A stretch of 64,000 bases of DNA from Gp6-AA40 sp036742665 (lineage in GTDB: Bacteria; Acidobacteriota; Vicinamibacteria; Vicinamibacterales; UBA2999). The notes under the pieces were generated by a model. That model was not told the origin of the DNA and did not search any database. It saw only the letters and a list, made by a program, of their open reading frames with translations. Shown here piece by piece: positions 8,378-16,827 of this stretch; position 1 is the first letter of the stretch, and each line of letters opens with the position of its first letter. The stretch is taken from positions 7,135 to 71,134 of the forward strand of contig DAINQP010000002.1 in the NCBI GenBank assembly GCA_036742665.1. Reading direction: 5' to 3'. The translations under genes and the position numbers were made by a program.

Positions 8378-8383
8378 TATAAT
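8378..8383 (+). promoter_or_regulatory. Candidate -10 hexamer
   Basis: A perfect TATAAT lies 22 bases before the ATG at 8405. A TTGCGG upstream at 8351-8356 is a weak -35 candidate with 21-base spacing. The start itself has a GGGAGG ribosome binding site at 8395-8400. Confidence 0.5.
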
Positions 8384-8404
8384 GCTTCTCGAATGGGAGG
8401 CTCC

Positions 8405-9187
8405 ATGCTCCGACGCGTTCTTGCCGTCTGCATCGCGCTGCTCGCGTGTCTGCAGCTGACGTCAGCGCAGTACTTGAAGCATCCGGATCCGCGGATCCCG
8501 CGCACGCCTGACGGCAAACCCGATCTGTCGGCGACGGCGCCGCGGCTGCCCGACGGCAAGCCCGATCTCACCGGGATCTGGAACGCCGCTGATGGGCGCT
8601 TTCTGACCAACATCGCGCGACGCGCCGGCTTCGACGCGCCGTTTACGCCCGAAGGAGCGGCGATCTTCAAGCAGCGGCAGGAGACGGAAGGACGAGACCG
8701 CCCTGCGGGCCGCTGTCTCCCGCATACCGTGCCGACGGCGATGATGGTGCCGAACTATCCGTGGAAGATCGTGCAGACGCCGAACCTCATGGTGGTGCTC
8801 TTCGAGAACTTCACCCAGTGGCGTCAGATCTTCACCGACGGACGAGACTTTCCCGCCGAGCGCGCCCCGACCTGGTTCGGCTACTCGGTCGGCAAGTGGG
8901 ACGGCGACACCTTTGTCGTCAACGTGACCGGCTTCAACGACAAAGGGTGGCTCGATGACGGTGGCCACCCGCGCAGCGAGGCGATGCACGTCACCGAACG
9001 CTGGCGCCGCCGCGATTTCGGCCACCTCGACATCGACTTCACGTTCGAAGATTCGAAGATGTATACGAAGCCGTGGACGGTGACCATCCCGTTCGTCCTG
9101 CTACCGGACACTGACATCATCGAGAACGTCTGCGAGAATGAGAAAGATGTCGAGCACATCTTTTTCAACGGGACGAAACCGAAATAA
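8405..9187 (+). CDS. Secreted protein of the PDGKPDLTGIW family, unknown function
   Basis: A 260-residue exported protein with signal peptide MLRRVLAVCIALLACLQLTSA. Two tandem copies of a TPDGKPDLS-type motif near residues 33-55 are followed by TGIWNAADG. The C-terminal half has the family pattern of a GKWDGDTFVVNVTGFN stretch and HVTERWRRRD. Such proteins are abundant in Acidobacteriota and have no assigned activity. A relative lies at 45267. Start is set by GGGAGG four bases upstream; an ATG at 8393 is less well placed. Its 3' end overlaps the next gene by 50 bases in another frame. Confidence 0.82.
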   Translation: MLRRVLAVCIALLACLQLTSAQYLKHPDPRIPRTPDGKPDLSATAPRLPDGKPDLTGIWNAADGRFLTNIARRAGFDAPFTPEGAAIFKQRQETEGRDRPAGRCLPHTVPTAMMVPNYPWKIVQTPNLMVVLFENFTQWRQIFTDGRDFPAERAPTWFGYSVGKWDGDTFVVNVTGFNDKGWLDDGGHPRSEAMHVTERWRRRDFGHLDIDFTFEDSKMYTKPWTVTIPFVLLPDTDIIENVCENEKDVEHIFFNGTKPK

Positions 9188-9899
9188 GGTCCTCGTCCTC
9201 GCGGTCCTGCTGCTATGCGCGCCGCTGCGCGCACAGGACACCTCCCGGGACCCCGACCGCCTGTACGCCGATCGCGAGCACCTGCAAAGCGCGATGGACG
9301 CGGCCACAGTGTGGGAGTCCCGCCTCAAGACCAACCCCAAGGATTTCGAATCAGCGTGGAAGCTGGCCCGCGCCTGCTACTGGCTGGGCGGCCATGTCGC
9401 CGAAGACGCTCGACGGGCGCAGTACGAACGCGGCATCGAAGCGGCACGACAGGCGTCGCTCCTGCAGACCGGTCAACCCGAAGGCTACTTCTGGATGGCG
9501 GCCAACATGGGCGCGATGGCCGAGTCATTCGGCTTGCGTGCGGGCATCAAATATCGCAGCCCAGTGAAGAAGGCGCTGGAAACGGTGTTGATGCTCGACC
9601 CTGGCTTTCAGCAGGGCTCGGCCGACCGTGCGCTCGGGCGGTGGTATCTGAAGGTGCCGAGGCTGTTCGGGGGCAGCAAGGACCAGTCAGTCGAACACTT
9701 GAAAAAATCACTCACCTATGATCAGGCGAGCACCGCGTCGCACTACTTCCTCGCTGAGACGTATCTCGAGATGGACCGGCGGGACGAGGCGCGTCAGGAA
9801 GCGCAGAAAGTCCTGGATCTGCCCGCGAACCCAAACTGGGCGCCTGAAGATCGCGAGTTCAAGCAGAAAGCAAAGACCCTCCTCGAACGCCTGCGCTAG
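9138..9899 (+). CDS. TPR-like secreted protein, TAtT (TRAP transporter T-component) type
   Basis: A 253-residue protein with a hydrophobic segment after a basic N-terminus (NRNKVLVLAVLLLCAPLRAQ). Helical repeats follow with the family signature: DFESAWKLARACYWLGG, GIEAARQASLLQ, PEGYFWMAANMGAMAE, DRALGRWYLKVPRLFGGSK and ASHYFLAETYLEMDRR. TatT proteins are periplasmic helical-repeat components associated with TRAP solute transport in Treponema. No TRAP permease genes lie nearby, so the partner is unknown. The start overlaps the upstream gene by 50 bases; a later start near the hydrophobic segment cannot be excluded. Confidence 0.75.
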   Translation: MRKMSSTSFSTGRNRNKVLVLAVLLLCAPLRAQDTSRDPDRLYADREHLQSAMDAATVWESRLKTNPKDFESAWKLARACYWLGGHVAEDARRAQYERGIEAARQASLLQTGQPEGYFWMAANMGAMAESFGLRAGIKYRSPVKKALETVLMLDPGFQQGSADRALGRWYLKVPRLFGGSKDQSVEHLKKSLTYDQASTASHYFLAETYLEMDRRDEARQEAQKVLDLPANPNWAPEDREFKQKAKTLLERLR

Positions 9900-9930
9900 C
9901 GGTATAGTTCCCGCTCAACGAGGTGACGAC

Positions 9931-10392
9931 ATGACTCGACTGACGCGCGCGCTGGCGCTTGCCGGGATCGGCATGATTCTGCTGCCGGTCACGATGGGCT
10001 CTCAGGGCCAGCTCAATCCGAAGGCCGTTGAATTCATCAAGGCCGTCGACATCAAGTGGGTCCGCAACGCCGCGGGCACGCAGGAGACGGCCACACTCTT
10101 CGGCGACCCGACGAAGCCGGGCATGTACGTCCAGCGCTTGCGGTGGCTCCCCGGGAACATGAGTCGCCCGCATTTCCACCCCAACGACCGCTTCTTCGTC
10201 GTCATCGAGGGCACGTGGTGGCTCGGGTCGGGCGAGAAGTACGATCCGAATAGCACAGTGGGTGTGCCAGCCGGAACGTTCGTCGTACACCACGCCGGCG
10301 AAATTCACTACGATGGCGCCAAGGACGCGCCGGTGGTGATTCAGGTGATGGGCATGGGACCGAACACCTCGACGCCGGCGGAGAAGAAGTAG
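9931..10392 (+). CDS. Secreted small cupin protein
   Basis: A 153-residue protein with an N-terminal export segment (MTRLTRALALAGIGMILLPV) and a single cupin barrel. Metal-ligand residues appear in RPHFHPNDRFFVVIEGTWW (two His, one later Glu) and in the second half as VVHHAGEIHYDG. A good ribosome binding site (GAGGTGA) lies six bases before the ATG. Single-domain exported cupins of this type have no defined substrate. It ends just before a GTTCG-rich nested palindrome. Confidence 0.8.
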   Translation: MTRLTRALALAGIGMILLPVTMGSQGQLNPKAVEFIKAVDIKWVRNAAGTQETATLFGDPTKPGMYVQRLRWLPGNMSRPHFHPNDRFFVVIEGTWWLGSGEKYDPNSTVGVPAGTFVVHHAGEIHYDGAKDAPVVIQVMGMGPNTSTPAEKK

Positions 10393-10393
10393 A

Positions 10394-10494
10394 TCGTTCG
10401 GGGCGTTCGGGTCGTTCGAAGGGTTCGAATCGTTCCGGAACGTTCGAACCGTTCTGAACGAGAACGATCCGAACGTCACGAACGATCCGAACGA
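10394..10494. repeat. Nested GTTCG-rich palindrome between convergent genes
   Basis: The 100-base gap is built almost entirely from GTTCG and its complement CGAAC. Outer arms 10394-10418 and 10470-10494 are imperfect inverted copies. An inner perfect pair GGTTCGAA (10422-10429) and TTCGAACC (10443-10450) lies within. It separates the cupin gene from the TonB receptor, which end toward each other, so it could fold as a bidirectional terminator. The low-complexity make-up suggests slippage growth. Confidence 0.75.
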
Positions 10495-10495
10495 C

Positions 10496-13400
10496 TCAAA
10501 AATCGATCTGCGCGCTGATCTTCGCGAAGCGCGGGGTCAGCACACCGGTCGGCCGCGGAAATGGCAGCGCCGTGCTGTAGGCTGCGTTGTACGTAAGCGC
10601 CGGGTTGGCGTTGAACACGTTGTAGATATCCACGCCGACGTTGGTACGCGTCCGGCCGAACCGCAGCAGCTTGGCGATCCGGAAATCCACCTCATTCAGG
10701 CGATCGCCGTACATCGTTCCCGGCTCGATCAGATTCACCACAACACTGCCCCCCGGCGCGGAGAGATTGCGACCGAGCTGCGCCGAGACCATCGCGTTAG
10801 TCACAGTGAAGTTGGCCGCCAATGGTGCGCCCTGTTCACTCCGGAACGTGCCGCTCACCAGCACGTCGATCTTCGGCACGGTATATGTGGCCAGGCCGGT
10901 CACGCGAGTGGTGTAGCCGGTTGACGTGTGGCAGTACGGGAACACCGGGCTTGCGTACACGTTGCCTGGACCGCTCGCGTTCGCCGGCGTCACGTAGTTC
11001 AGCTCAGGGTTGGCGTCCCTGATTCCGCACAGGTCACGCACGGTTTGTCCGGTGAGCAGGCCGCCCTGCATCGTGAGACCGTTCCGCGGGCGCGCCGTCA
11101 CGTTGAGCAGGATGCCGTTGTAATGCTGGTACCACTCGCCAAAGTTCTCGGCCTTGGTGAAGTAGTCGTTCACCTGCCCGAACTTCGCGGGTACGACGTC
11201 GTAGAGGCCGTTGATCGGGTAGCCACCACCGTCGGGCAGACGGGGATCGGATGGCGCAGTGATGCTGAACGGCGTGAAGTCGGCGGGCACCGTGGCGAGG
11301 TTGTCGTCCACGAAGAAGTTGTCGAGCCAGCGCCGGAAGTAGCCGACCTCCACTGAGACGCGCGGTAGCACTTCCTGCTGCACCGACACGCCGAACTCCC
11401 AGTCAGCAGGACGCACGCCCCAGCCCTCGAGCGCCGCCGGATCGAAGTTTCGGCTCAAGGTTGCAGTGCCGAAGTTGCGATCGCTGATGGCGCCGCACGA
11501 ATCCCCGCCCGCCGCCAGGGTGTTCTGCGCGTCGGGATTGGACAGGTTGCAGTCGGGAATGAAGTTGCCGTTGCCGTCGGTCCATGACCGAGTGACCGGC
11601 GGACGTCCCAGCTCGGTGCTGCCAGCCATGCGCGACGTCGGATTCGTGATCGAGTAGTTGCCGTTGTTGTTGCTCGCGGCATCGAGGTAGCGTCCGAGGT
11701 TCACTTTCACCGCCGTCTTGCCGTTGCCGAACAGGTCGTAGGCCAGACCGAGGCGCGGTGAAATGTCGTTGTAGCCGACAACGCCGGCGGTTTCCGGAAA
11801 GACGATTGGCGTCGGTAGGAACCGGGTGGGACCAACCACCTGCTCGGGCGAGTAACTCCAGGCGTGGTCGAACCGGAGCGCACCCTGCAGTGTCATGCGG
11901 CCGAGGGTCCACTGCTCCTGTGCATAGACGGCGTGATAACGCGTGCGCAGTTTGCGCAGGTTGGAGTGCAGCGTCAGCGTGATCAGGTTCGGCACGCCGT
12001 TATTGAGGCGGTAGGCGACCTTCTCATCGTTCGTGAAGTACTGCTCATCATCGGCGTAGAAGGTTCCCTGGTAGCCAACCTTCATGTTGTGCGCACCAGT
12101 GACGTAGGTCATCGAGGCGTTCCAGTTGTGTTGCCCCATCCAGTGCGACGCCCAGTTGGCGGAGCGGTAAGTCAGGTTGGGGATGTTGCCGTTGAGCGGG
12201 CAGTTTGGCGCGCACTGCTCGGTGACGCGCACGAGACTGCGGGTCAGGTTGCCCGGCATCTCGTCGCCGCCCCAGCGGGTGAGGTAGTCGCCGAAGCCGG
12301 CGGTCAGCAACACGCGATTGGTCATCGGCGAGTTCCACGTCAGCTGCTGCACTCGCTGAAAGCGATTCTCGTACGTCGCAGTTTCCGGCGCCGCGGTCGC
12401 CGATCCGCCGTAGACGAATCCGCCTTCCTCCGGCTGCGTCCGGCACCCGTCGTCGTTCGCAGAATACGTCGCACCGGTGCACGGCTTCTGTTCATCCCAG
12501 TAGATGTTGAACTTGTTGCGTGGCGTCGCCTGCACGGTCAGGCGCAGACTCGCGACCGACCAGCTGCCCGCGGCGCGCGACTGCCGCGTCGTGTCGGCTT
12601 CGTAGGTCCACTTCGTCGGATCGCCGGCATTCGTGTTCGCATACATCCCGGAGACGGAGGAATGCGATCCCTGATTGCGCAGGTTCAGGAAATACCAGAG
12701 CCGATCCTTCTTGATCGGCCCGCCGATGCCGGCGGTGTAATCCCACAGCTTGAGCAGCCGCCCGGGCGTGCCGAGCCCCGCTGCCTGCAGTTCCGGCGTG
12801 TAGTTGCTCCCGACCATGCCCTCGCTGACGCCGGCCAGGAACAACGAACCGCGAAGGGTGTTGCCACCGGTCTTGGGCACAACGCTCAATGACGGTCCAG
12901 AGACTTCGGCTTCACCGAGTCCTGCCGACACCGTGAACGAGATCTCCTGCGCGTTGGCAATGTCGGCGTTGTAGCCGGAGACGCCGCCGCCATTGCGAGC
13001 GGCGCCAACGCCGAGGCCGTCCACCTGCAGACGTCCTTCGTTGCCGTTGCGCCCGCCAGGGGTACCGAACACGACCATGCCCGGTGTGGCCTGCACGTTG
13101 GCAGGCGATGTGCCCTGCGTCTGAATCGCCGGCACGAGCAGCATCACGCCGGTGTAACCACGCGCTGTCGGGATCGCGCTGAGCACTTCCCCGGTGATCG
13201 TCGCCTGCCGCCGCACGCTCTGAACGTCCACCATCGGCGACTCGCCAGTCACCGTGATCGTTTCCTGAACCGCACCGACGCGCAGGTCCACACTGACCGT
13301 CGCGGTCATCAGACCAGTGAGTTCGATGCCCTCGCGTTTGACCGTCGAAAAACCTGTCAGCGTGAATGTGACGGCATAGGTGCCCGCACGTAAATCGACG

Positions 13401-13609
13401 ATCTGATAGCGACCCGTACTATCGGTGACCGCCGTCCGCACTTTCTCGATGAGCACATCGCTCGCGGCCTCAACGGTGACGCCGGGGAGCACCGCCCCCG
13501 AACTGTCTCGCACGAGACCTGCGATGGTGGCCTGCGCCCAGACGGTCGCTGGCGTCAATGCGAGGGTGATAAATGAGAAGACGACCCATGTGTTCAGACG
13601 ATTCCGCAT
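10496..13609 (-). CDS. TonB-dependent outer-membrane receptor with carboxypeptidase-regulatory domain
   Basis: A 1037-residue receptor of the acidobacterial Oar-like type. After a signal peptide (TPATVWAQ) there is a CarboxypepD_reg-like domain at about 26-105 (ATIAGLVRDSSGAVLPGV, GRYQIVDLRAGTYAVTF), then a plug region with a VTGESPMVDV motif, then a long beta-barrel. It ends in FAKISAQIDF with a terminal aromatic residue. Start chosen at 13609, where MRNRLNTW follows GGGAGA; the frame continues 96 bases further upstream but that part is not signal-like. Such receptors import large ligands such as glycans or peptides, and none is specified by neighbours. Confidence 0.9.
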   Translation of the reverse strand: MRNRLNTWVVFSFITLALTPATVWAQATIAGLVRDSSGAVLPGVTVEAASDVLIEKVRTAVTDSTGRYQIVDLRAGTYAVTFTLTGFSTVKREGIELTGLMTATVSVDLRVGAVQETITVTGESPMVDVQSVRRQATITGEVLSAIPTARGYTGVMLLVPAIQTQGTSPANVQATPGMVVFGTPGGRNGNEGRLQVDGLGVGAARNGGGVSGYNADIANAQEISFTVSAGLGEAEVSGPSLSVVPKTGGNTLRGSLFLAGVSEGMVGSNYTPELQAAGLGTPGRLLKLWDYTAGIGGPIKKDRLWYFLNLRNQGSHSSVSGMYANTNAGDPTKWTYEADTTRQSRAAGSWSVASLRLTVQATPRNKFNIYWDEQKPCTGATYSANDDGCRTQPEEGGFVYGGSATAAPETATYENRFQRVQQLTWNSPMTNRVLLTAGFGDYLTRWGGDEMPGNLTRSLVRVTEQCAPNCPLNGNIPNLTYRSANWASHWMGQHNWNASMTYVTGAHNMKVGYQGTFYADDEQYFTNDEKVAYRLNNGVPNLITLTLHSNLRKLRTRYHAVYAQEQWTLGRMTLQGALRFDHAWSYSPEQVVGPTRFLPTPIVFPETAGVVGYNDISPRLGLAYDLFGNGKTAVKVNLGRYLDAASNNNGNYSITNPTSRMAGSTELGRPPVTRSWTDGNGNFIPDCNLSNPDAQNTLAAGGDSCGAISDRNFGTATLSRNFDPAALEGWGVRPADWEFGVSVQQEVLPRVSVEVGYFRRWLDNFFVDDNLATVPADFTPFSITAPSDPRLPDGGGYPINGLYDVVPAKFGQVNDYFTKAENFGEWYQHYNGILLNVTARPRNGLTMQGGLLTGQTVRDLCGIRDANPELNYVTPANASGPGNVYASPVFPYCHTSTGYTTRVTGLATYTVPKIDVLVSGTFRSEQGAPLAANFTVTNAMVSAQLGRNLSAPGGSVVVNLIEPGTMYGDRLNEVDFRIAKLLRFGRTRTNVGVDIYNVFNANPALTYNAAYSTALPFPRPTGVLTPRFAKISAQIDF

Positions 13610-13817
13610 AATGTGTCTCCCTGGAATTGGGAGCGGAGACGTCCGCCCTACCCCGTGCGGGTTATACGCCCCGATCATCGTGTGGTCAATCGCGATCTGG
13701 CCCATGGGCGCCGAAGCGCGCAGCGGGAAGGCGGCGCCTTGACGTGGCGTACGAGTGGGCGATACCTTCAGTGGGAAGTCACGAGTTTTGGGCCTAATAC
13801 GAAAGGACTAGCCCCCG

Positions 13818-14402
13818 ATGTACGCCGCCCATACCGGCACGCTGCCGGTCACGGACCAGACATTTATCGGGCGTCTCAACACGCAGTGGCATGAACGGGC
13901 GCTGCAAGGCTTCATGGTGATCGTACTGGCCCACTGGGCGGAGCACCTGCTGCAGGCGTTTCAGATCTACGCGCTTGGATGGCCGGTGCCGCAGGCGCTC
14001 GGCGCGCTGGGCTACTTCTTTCCCTATCTCGTCACGTCCGAAATGCTGCACTACGGTTACGCGCTCGTGATGCTGACGGGACTGTGGATGCTGCGTTCGG
14101 GATTTACCGGTGAGCGCGATCAGAGGTGGTGGACCATCGCACTGTCGATCCAGTTCTTCCATCACGTCGAGCACTTCCTGCTGCAGGGTCAGTACCTACT
14201 TGGTCAGAATCTGTTCGGACGGCCCGTGCCAACGAGCATCCTGCAGCTGTGGGTGCCGCGCGTGGAGCTGCATCTCTTCTACAACACGGTCGTCTTCATT
14301 CCGATGATGATCGCGATGTATTACCACATGTTCCCGTCGCCGGCCGCGACCAGGCAGCAGTGCACGTGTGCGTGGCACCGCGGGCTCAGCGCCGCGTCCT
14401 GA
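13818..14402 (+). CDS. Histidine-rich integral membrane protein, unknown function
   Basis: A 194-residue protein with about five membrane segments. His residues recur in or next to helices: LAHWAEHLLQ near residue 38, EMLHYGY near 76, FFHHVEHFL near 115 and ELHLFYN near 153. The pattern would suit haem or copper ligation, although this is inference. The family is unnamed. It is the first gene of a run (13818-20499) with a YtkA/FixH-like protein, a polyferredoxin and a two-component system. Its end overlaps the next gene. Confidence 0.75.
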   Translation: MYAAHTGTLPVTDQTFIGRLNTQWHERALQGFMVIVLAHWAEHLLQAFQIYALGWPVPQALGALGYFFPYLVTSEMLHYGYALVMLTGLWMLRSGFTGERDQRWWTIALSIQFFHHVEHFLLQGQYLLGQNLFGRPVPTSILQLWVPRVELHLFYNTVVFIPMMIAMYYHMFPSPAATRQQCTCAWHRGLSAAS

Positions 14403-14806
14403 CGGCTGTCGTCATCCTCGCCTGCAGCCTCGCCACAGCGTGCGCGGCCCCCGGTTGCGATGTCCATTCGGATCGCGAGCGTGAATCCAACGGCGCAACC
14501 AGCATTTCGTGGACGCTCGATCCGTCACCACCGTTTGCCGGCACGCCACTCGTCGTTCGCCTGACGCTCCGCGATCGCGAGCAAAAGCCGGTGACCGGTG
14601 CGCGGTTGCAACTGGAAGGACTGATGTCGCATCCCGGCATGGCGCCGGTAACCGTCGCCGTGACCGAGCGCGGCAACGGTGAGTACGAAGCGCCGCTGCA
14701 GTTCACGATGGCCGGCGACTGGATTCTGGTCGTCACCGGTGAGTTGCCGGGCGGCGGCCAGATCAACAAGCAAATCGAGATCGACGGCGTCCGTCCGGCT
14801 TCTTAG
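14360..14806 (+). CDS. YtkA/FixH-like exported protein
   Basis: About 148 residues with a basic then hydrophobic N-terminus (RRVLTAVVILACSLATACAA) that suggests a lipoprotein or single anchor. The beta-sandwich has FixH/YtkA features: PPFAGTPLVVRLTLRD, PVTGARLQLEGLMSHPGM, GNGEYEAPLQFTMAGDWIL. This fold occurs in FixH of cytochrome oxidase assembly and in copper-related proteins. GTG codons at 14360, 14366 and 14372 are alternative starts, all overlapping the upstream gene. Four bases separate it from the polyferredoxin gene, so coexpression is likely. Confidence 0.7.
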   Translation: MHVCVAPRAQRRVLTAVVILACSLATACAAPGCDVHSDRERESNGATSISWTLDPSPPFAGTPLVVRLTLRDREQKPVTGARLQLEGLMSHPGMAPVTVAVTERGNGEYEAPLQFTMAGDWILVVTGELPGGGQINKQIEIDGVRPAS

Positions 14807-14809
14807 CGC

Positions 14810-16225
14810 ATGAATATCCTGCGCCTTCCATTCCTCGGTGCATTCCTGCGGTGGCGTCATGCGCGAGTCGTGCTGCAGGTGGTGCTGCTGATCGCTGCAA
14901 TCGCGGTCGTGCTGCACGGGCTCGTCGGCCCACAACTCGCGCCGCGCAACCTCGCGACGGTCGTCACGTCCATTCATTGGCGCGGATTCCTCATTCTGGC
15001 TATCGTGGGCGTCGGCAATTTGTTCTGCACCGCCTGCCCGATGGTCCTCGCACGCGATGCGAGCCGGCGCGTTTTTCATCCGGCGCTGCGCTGGCCGCGA
15101 TGGTTGCGTGGCAAATGGCTCGGGCTGGCACTGCTCATCGCCGTGCTGTTCTCATACGAGTTGTTCGATCTGTGGTCGCAACCGCGGGCGACGGCGTGGC
15201 TCGTGCTCGGCTACTTCGGACTGGCCATCGTCATCGACACGGTCTTCAAGGGCGCATCGTTCTGCAAGCACGTCTGCCCCATCGGCCAATTCAATTTCAC
15301 GGCGTCGACGATGTCGCCGACGGAACTGCGCATCGTCGATCGTGAGACCTGTCTTACGTGCCGGACATCGGATTGCATCAAAGGTACTCCGGTTGAAGCC
15401 GGACACCACGTGCAACGCGGCTGCGAGCTGGGACTCTTCCTGCCGATGAAGGTCGGCAATCTCGATTGCACGATGTGCCTCGATTGCGTGCACGCCTGCC
15501 CGCACGACAACATCGCACTCGCGACACGCACGCCGGGAGCCGAGCTGCTCGAGCGCGGACGACGGTCCGGCATCGGCCGACTTCAGCAGCGCGCCGATCT
15601 TGCCGCACTTGCGGTGGTCTTCACATTTGCGGCGCTGGTGAGCGCCTTCGCGATGACGAGTCCGGCTTACGCTGTTGAGCAGCGGCTCGCCGCGACGATC
15701 GGCGCTCGCGCCGAGTGGCCGGTCCTGGCGATCATCTTCGGTGTTGGCCTGCTGCTCGCACCTGCGCTGCTGGTATCGACTGCCGGCGCCATCACCCGCC
15801 TGTTCTCGGACGATCGCGGATCGCTGCGCGCCACGGTGCGTGCCTACGCATATGCGCTCATCCCGATCGGGTTGGGGGTCTGGGTGGCCCACTACGGCTT
15901 CCACTTGCTGACTGGAGTACTGACGATCGTTCCAGTCGTGCAGAGCGCGACCATCGACGCGTTCGGTCACGCGCTGCTCGGCGGTCCGTTCTGGGGTTGG
16001 GTCGGGCTGCAGCCCGGGGCGGTGTTTCCGATTCAGCTCGGATGCGTCGTGCTTGGCGCTGCCGGATCGATGGCCATGGTCCAGGCCATCTCGCAACGGG
16101 ATCAGCCGTCCCGGCCAATGCTCGCATCGGCGCCGTGGCTCGCCCTCGTCCTGTTACTAACAACCGCCGCGCTGTGGATTCTTTCCCAGCCCATGGAAAT
16201 GCGGGCGGTGAGCTTTTTCGGATGA
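14810..16225 (+). CDS. NapH/FesM-like membrane polyferredoxin
   Basis: A 471-residue membrane protein with repeated hydrophobic spans and four cysteine clusters: FCTACP near residue 68, CKHVCPIGQ near 152, CLTCRTSDC near 181 and CTMCLDCVHACPHDN near 220. The last resembles a 4Fe-4S ferredoxin site. NapH/NosR relatives pass electrons across the membrane to periplasmic reductases. No nitrate or nitrous-oxide reductase is adjacent, so the acceptor is unknown. The C-terminal half contains several further membrane spans. Residues about 191-201 (KGTPVEAGHHVQR) coincide with an inserted palindromic repeat between two conserved segments. Confidence 0.82.
   Translation: MNILRLPFLGAFLRWRHARVVLQVVLLIAAIAVVLHGLVGPQLAPRNLATVVTSIHWRGFLILAIVGVGNLFCTACPMVLARDASRRVFHPALRWPRWLRGKWLGLALLIAVLFSYELFDLWSQPRATAWLVLGYFGLAIVIDTVFKGASFCKHVCPIGQFNFTASTMSPTELRIVDRETCLTCRTSDCIKGTPVEAGHHVQRGCELGLFLPMKVGNLDCTMCLDCVHACPHDNIALATRTPGAELLERGRRSGIGRLQQRADLAALAVVFTFAALVSAFAMTSPAYAVEQRLAATIGARAEWPVLAIIFGVGLLLAPALLVSTAGAITRLFSDDRGSLRATVRAYAYALIPIGLGVWVAHYGFHLLTGVLTIVPVVQSATIDAFGHALLGGPFWGWVGLQPGAVFPIQLGCVVLGAAGSMAMVQAISQRDQPSRPMLASAPWLALVLLLTTAALWILSQPMEMRAVSFFG
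15386..15409 (-). repeat. GTAG-type palindrome inside the polyferredoxin gene
   Basis: TACTCCGGTTGAAGCCGGAC followed by ACCAC closely matches the element at 28617-28640 (TGTCCGGCTGAAGCCGGACACTAC). It is translated in frame between the CRTSDCIKG and RGCELGLF segments. Confidence 0.55.
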
Positions 16226-16827
16226 CCCTCCTTCGCCGCTTCGGTGCTTCGGCGGGGCAAGCCCGCGGCGCACGAGCGGTGATCGCGGCGCTCGCGGTGC
16301 TCGCCGTGCAGGACTCGTTGCGGGCGCATTCAGGTCCGCCGTTTCCGATCGTGACCGATGCCGTTCGCGGCCCCTACACGATCTCCATCTGGACAGATCC
16401 AGATGCGACGGACAACGGCACACCTGCCGGTCAGTTCTGGATCGTGATCGCCTCATCGACCAAAGGCACCCGACTTCCCGCCGAGACGCGGGCGACCTTG
16501 TCCGTGCAGCCGTCGGCGCCGCCGTCTCCCTCACAGGCCATCGTTCAATCCGCACGCACCGAGCCCGTACGCGGCGATGTTGCGAATCAGTTCGGTGCCG
16601 TGCTGATGGACCACGAGGGATCGTATGCGGTCCATATCGAGGTCACCGGCCCGATGGGTGTAGCGTCGATCGATGCGATGGTTGAAGCGACGTACGACCT
16701 CCGGCCACCGCCATACATGCTGGTGTGGTATCTCTTCCCCTTTGTGATCGCGGGATTCCTGTGGACGCGATTGCTGCTGCGTCGCCGAGCGGGCCTGCGC
16801 CCGTCTGATAGAGTCCCCCTGCCGTGA
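16222..16827 (+). CDS. Membrane-anchored exported protein, partner of the polyferredoxin
   Basis: 201 residues: an N-terminal export segment, an extracytoplasmic beta-rich domain beginning HSGPPFPIVTDAVRGPY and including TVSIWTDPD-like and GAVLMDHEGSYAVHIEV segments, then one C-terminal membrane span (MLVWYLFPFVIAGFLW) and a basic tail. The start ATGA overlaps the previous stop, so it is translationally coupled. Codons 3-17 (RRFGASAGQARGARA) derive from a GC-rich palindromic sequence with TTCGGCGG motifs. No catalytic motif is visible. Its role is probably structural in the same complex; this is context inference. Confidence 0.7.
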   Translation: MTLLRRFGASAGQARGARAVIAALAVLAVQDSLRAHSGPPFPIVTDAVRGPYTISIWTDPDATDNGTPAGQFWIVIASSTKGTRLPAETRATLSVQPSAPPSPSQAIVQSARTEPVRGDVANQFGAVLMDHEGSYAVHIEVTGPMGVASIDAMVEATYDLRPPPYMLVWYLFPFVIAGFLWTRLLLRRRAGLRPSDRVPLP

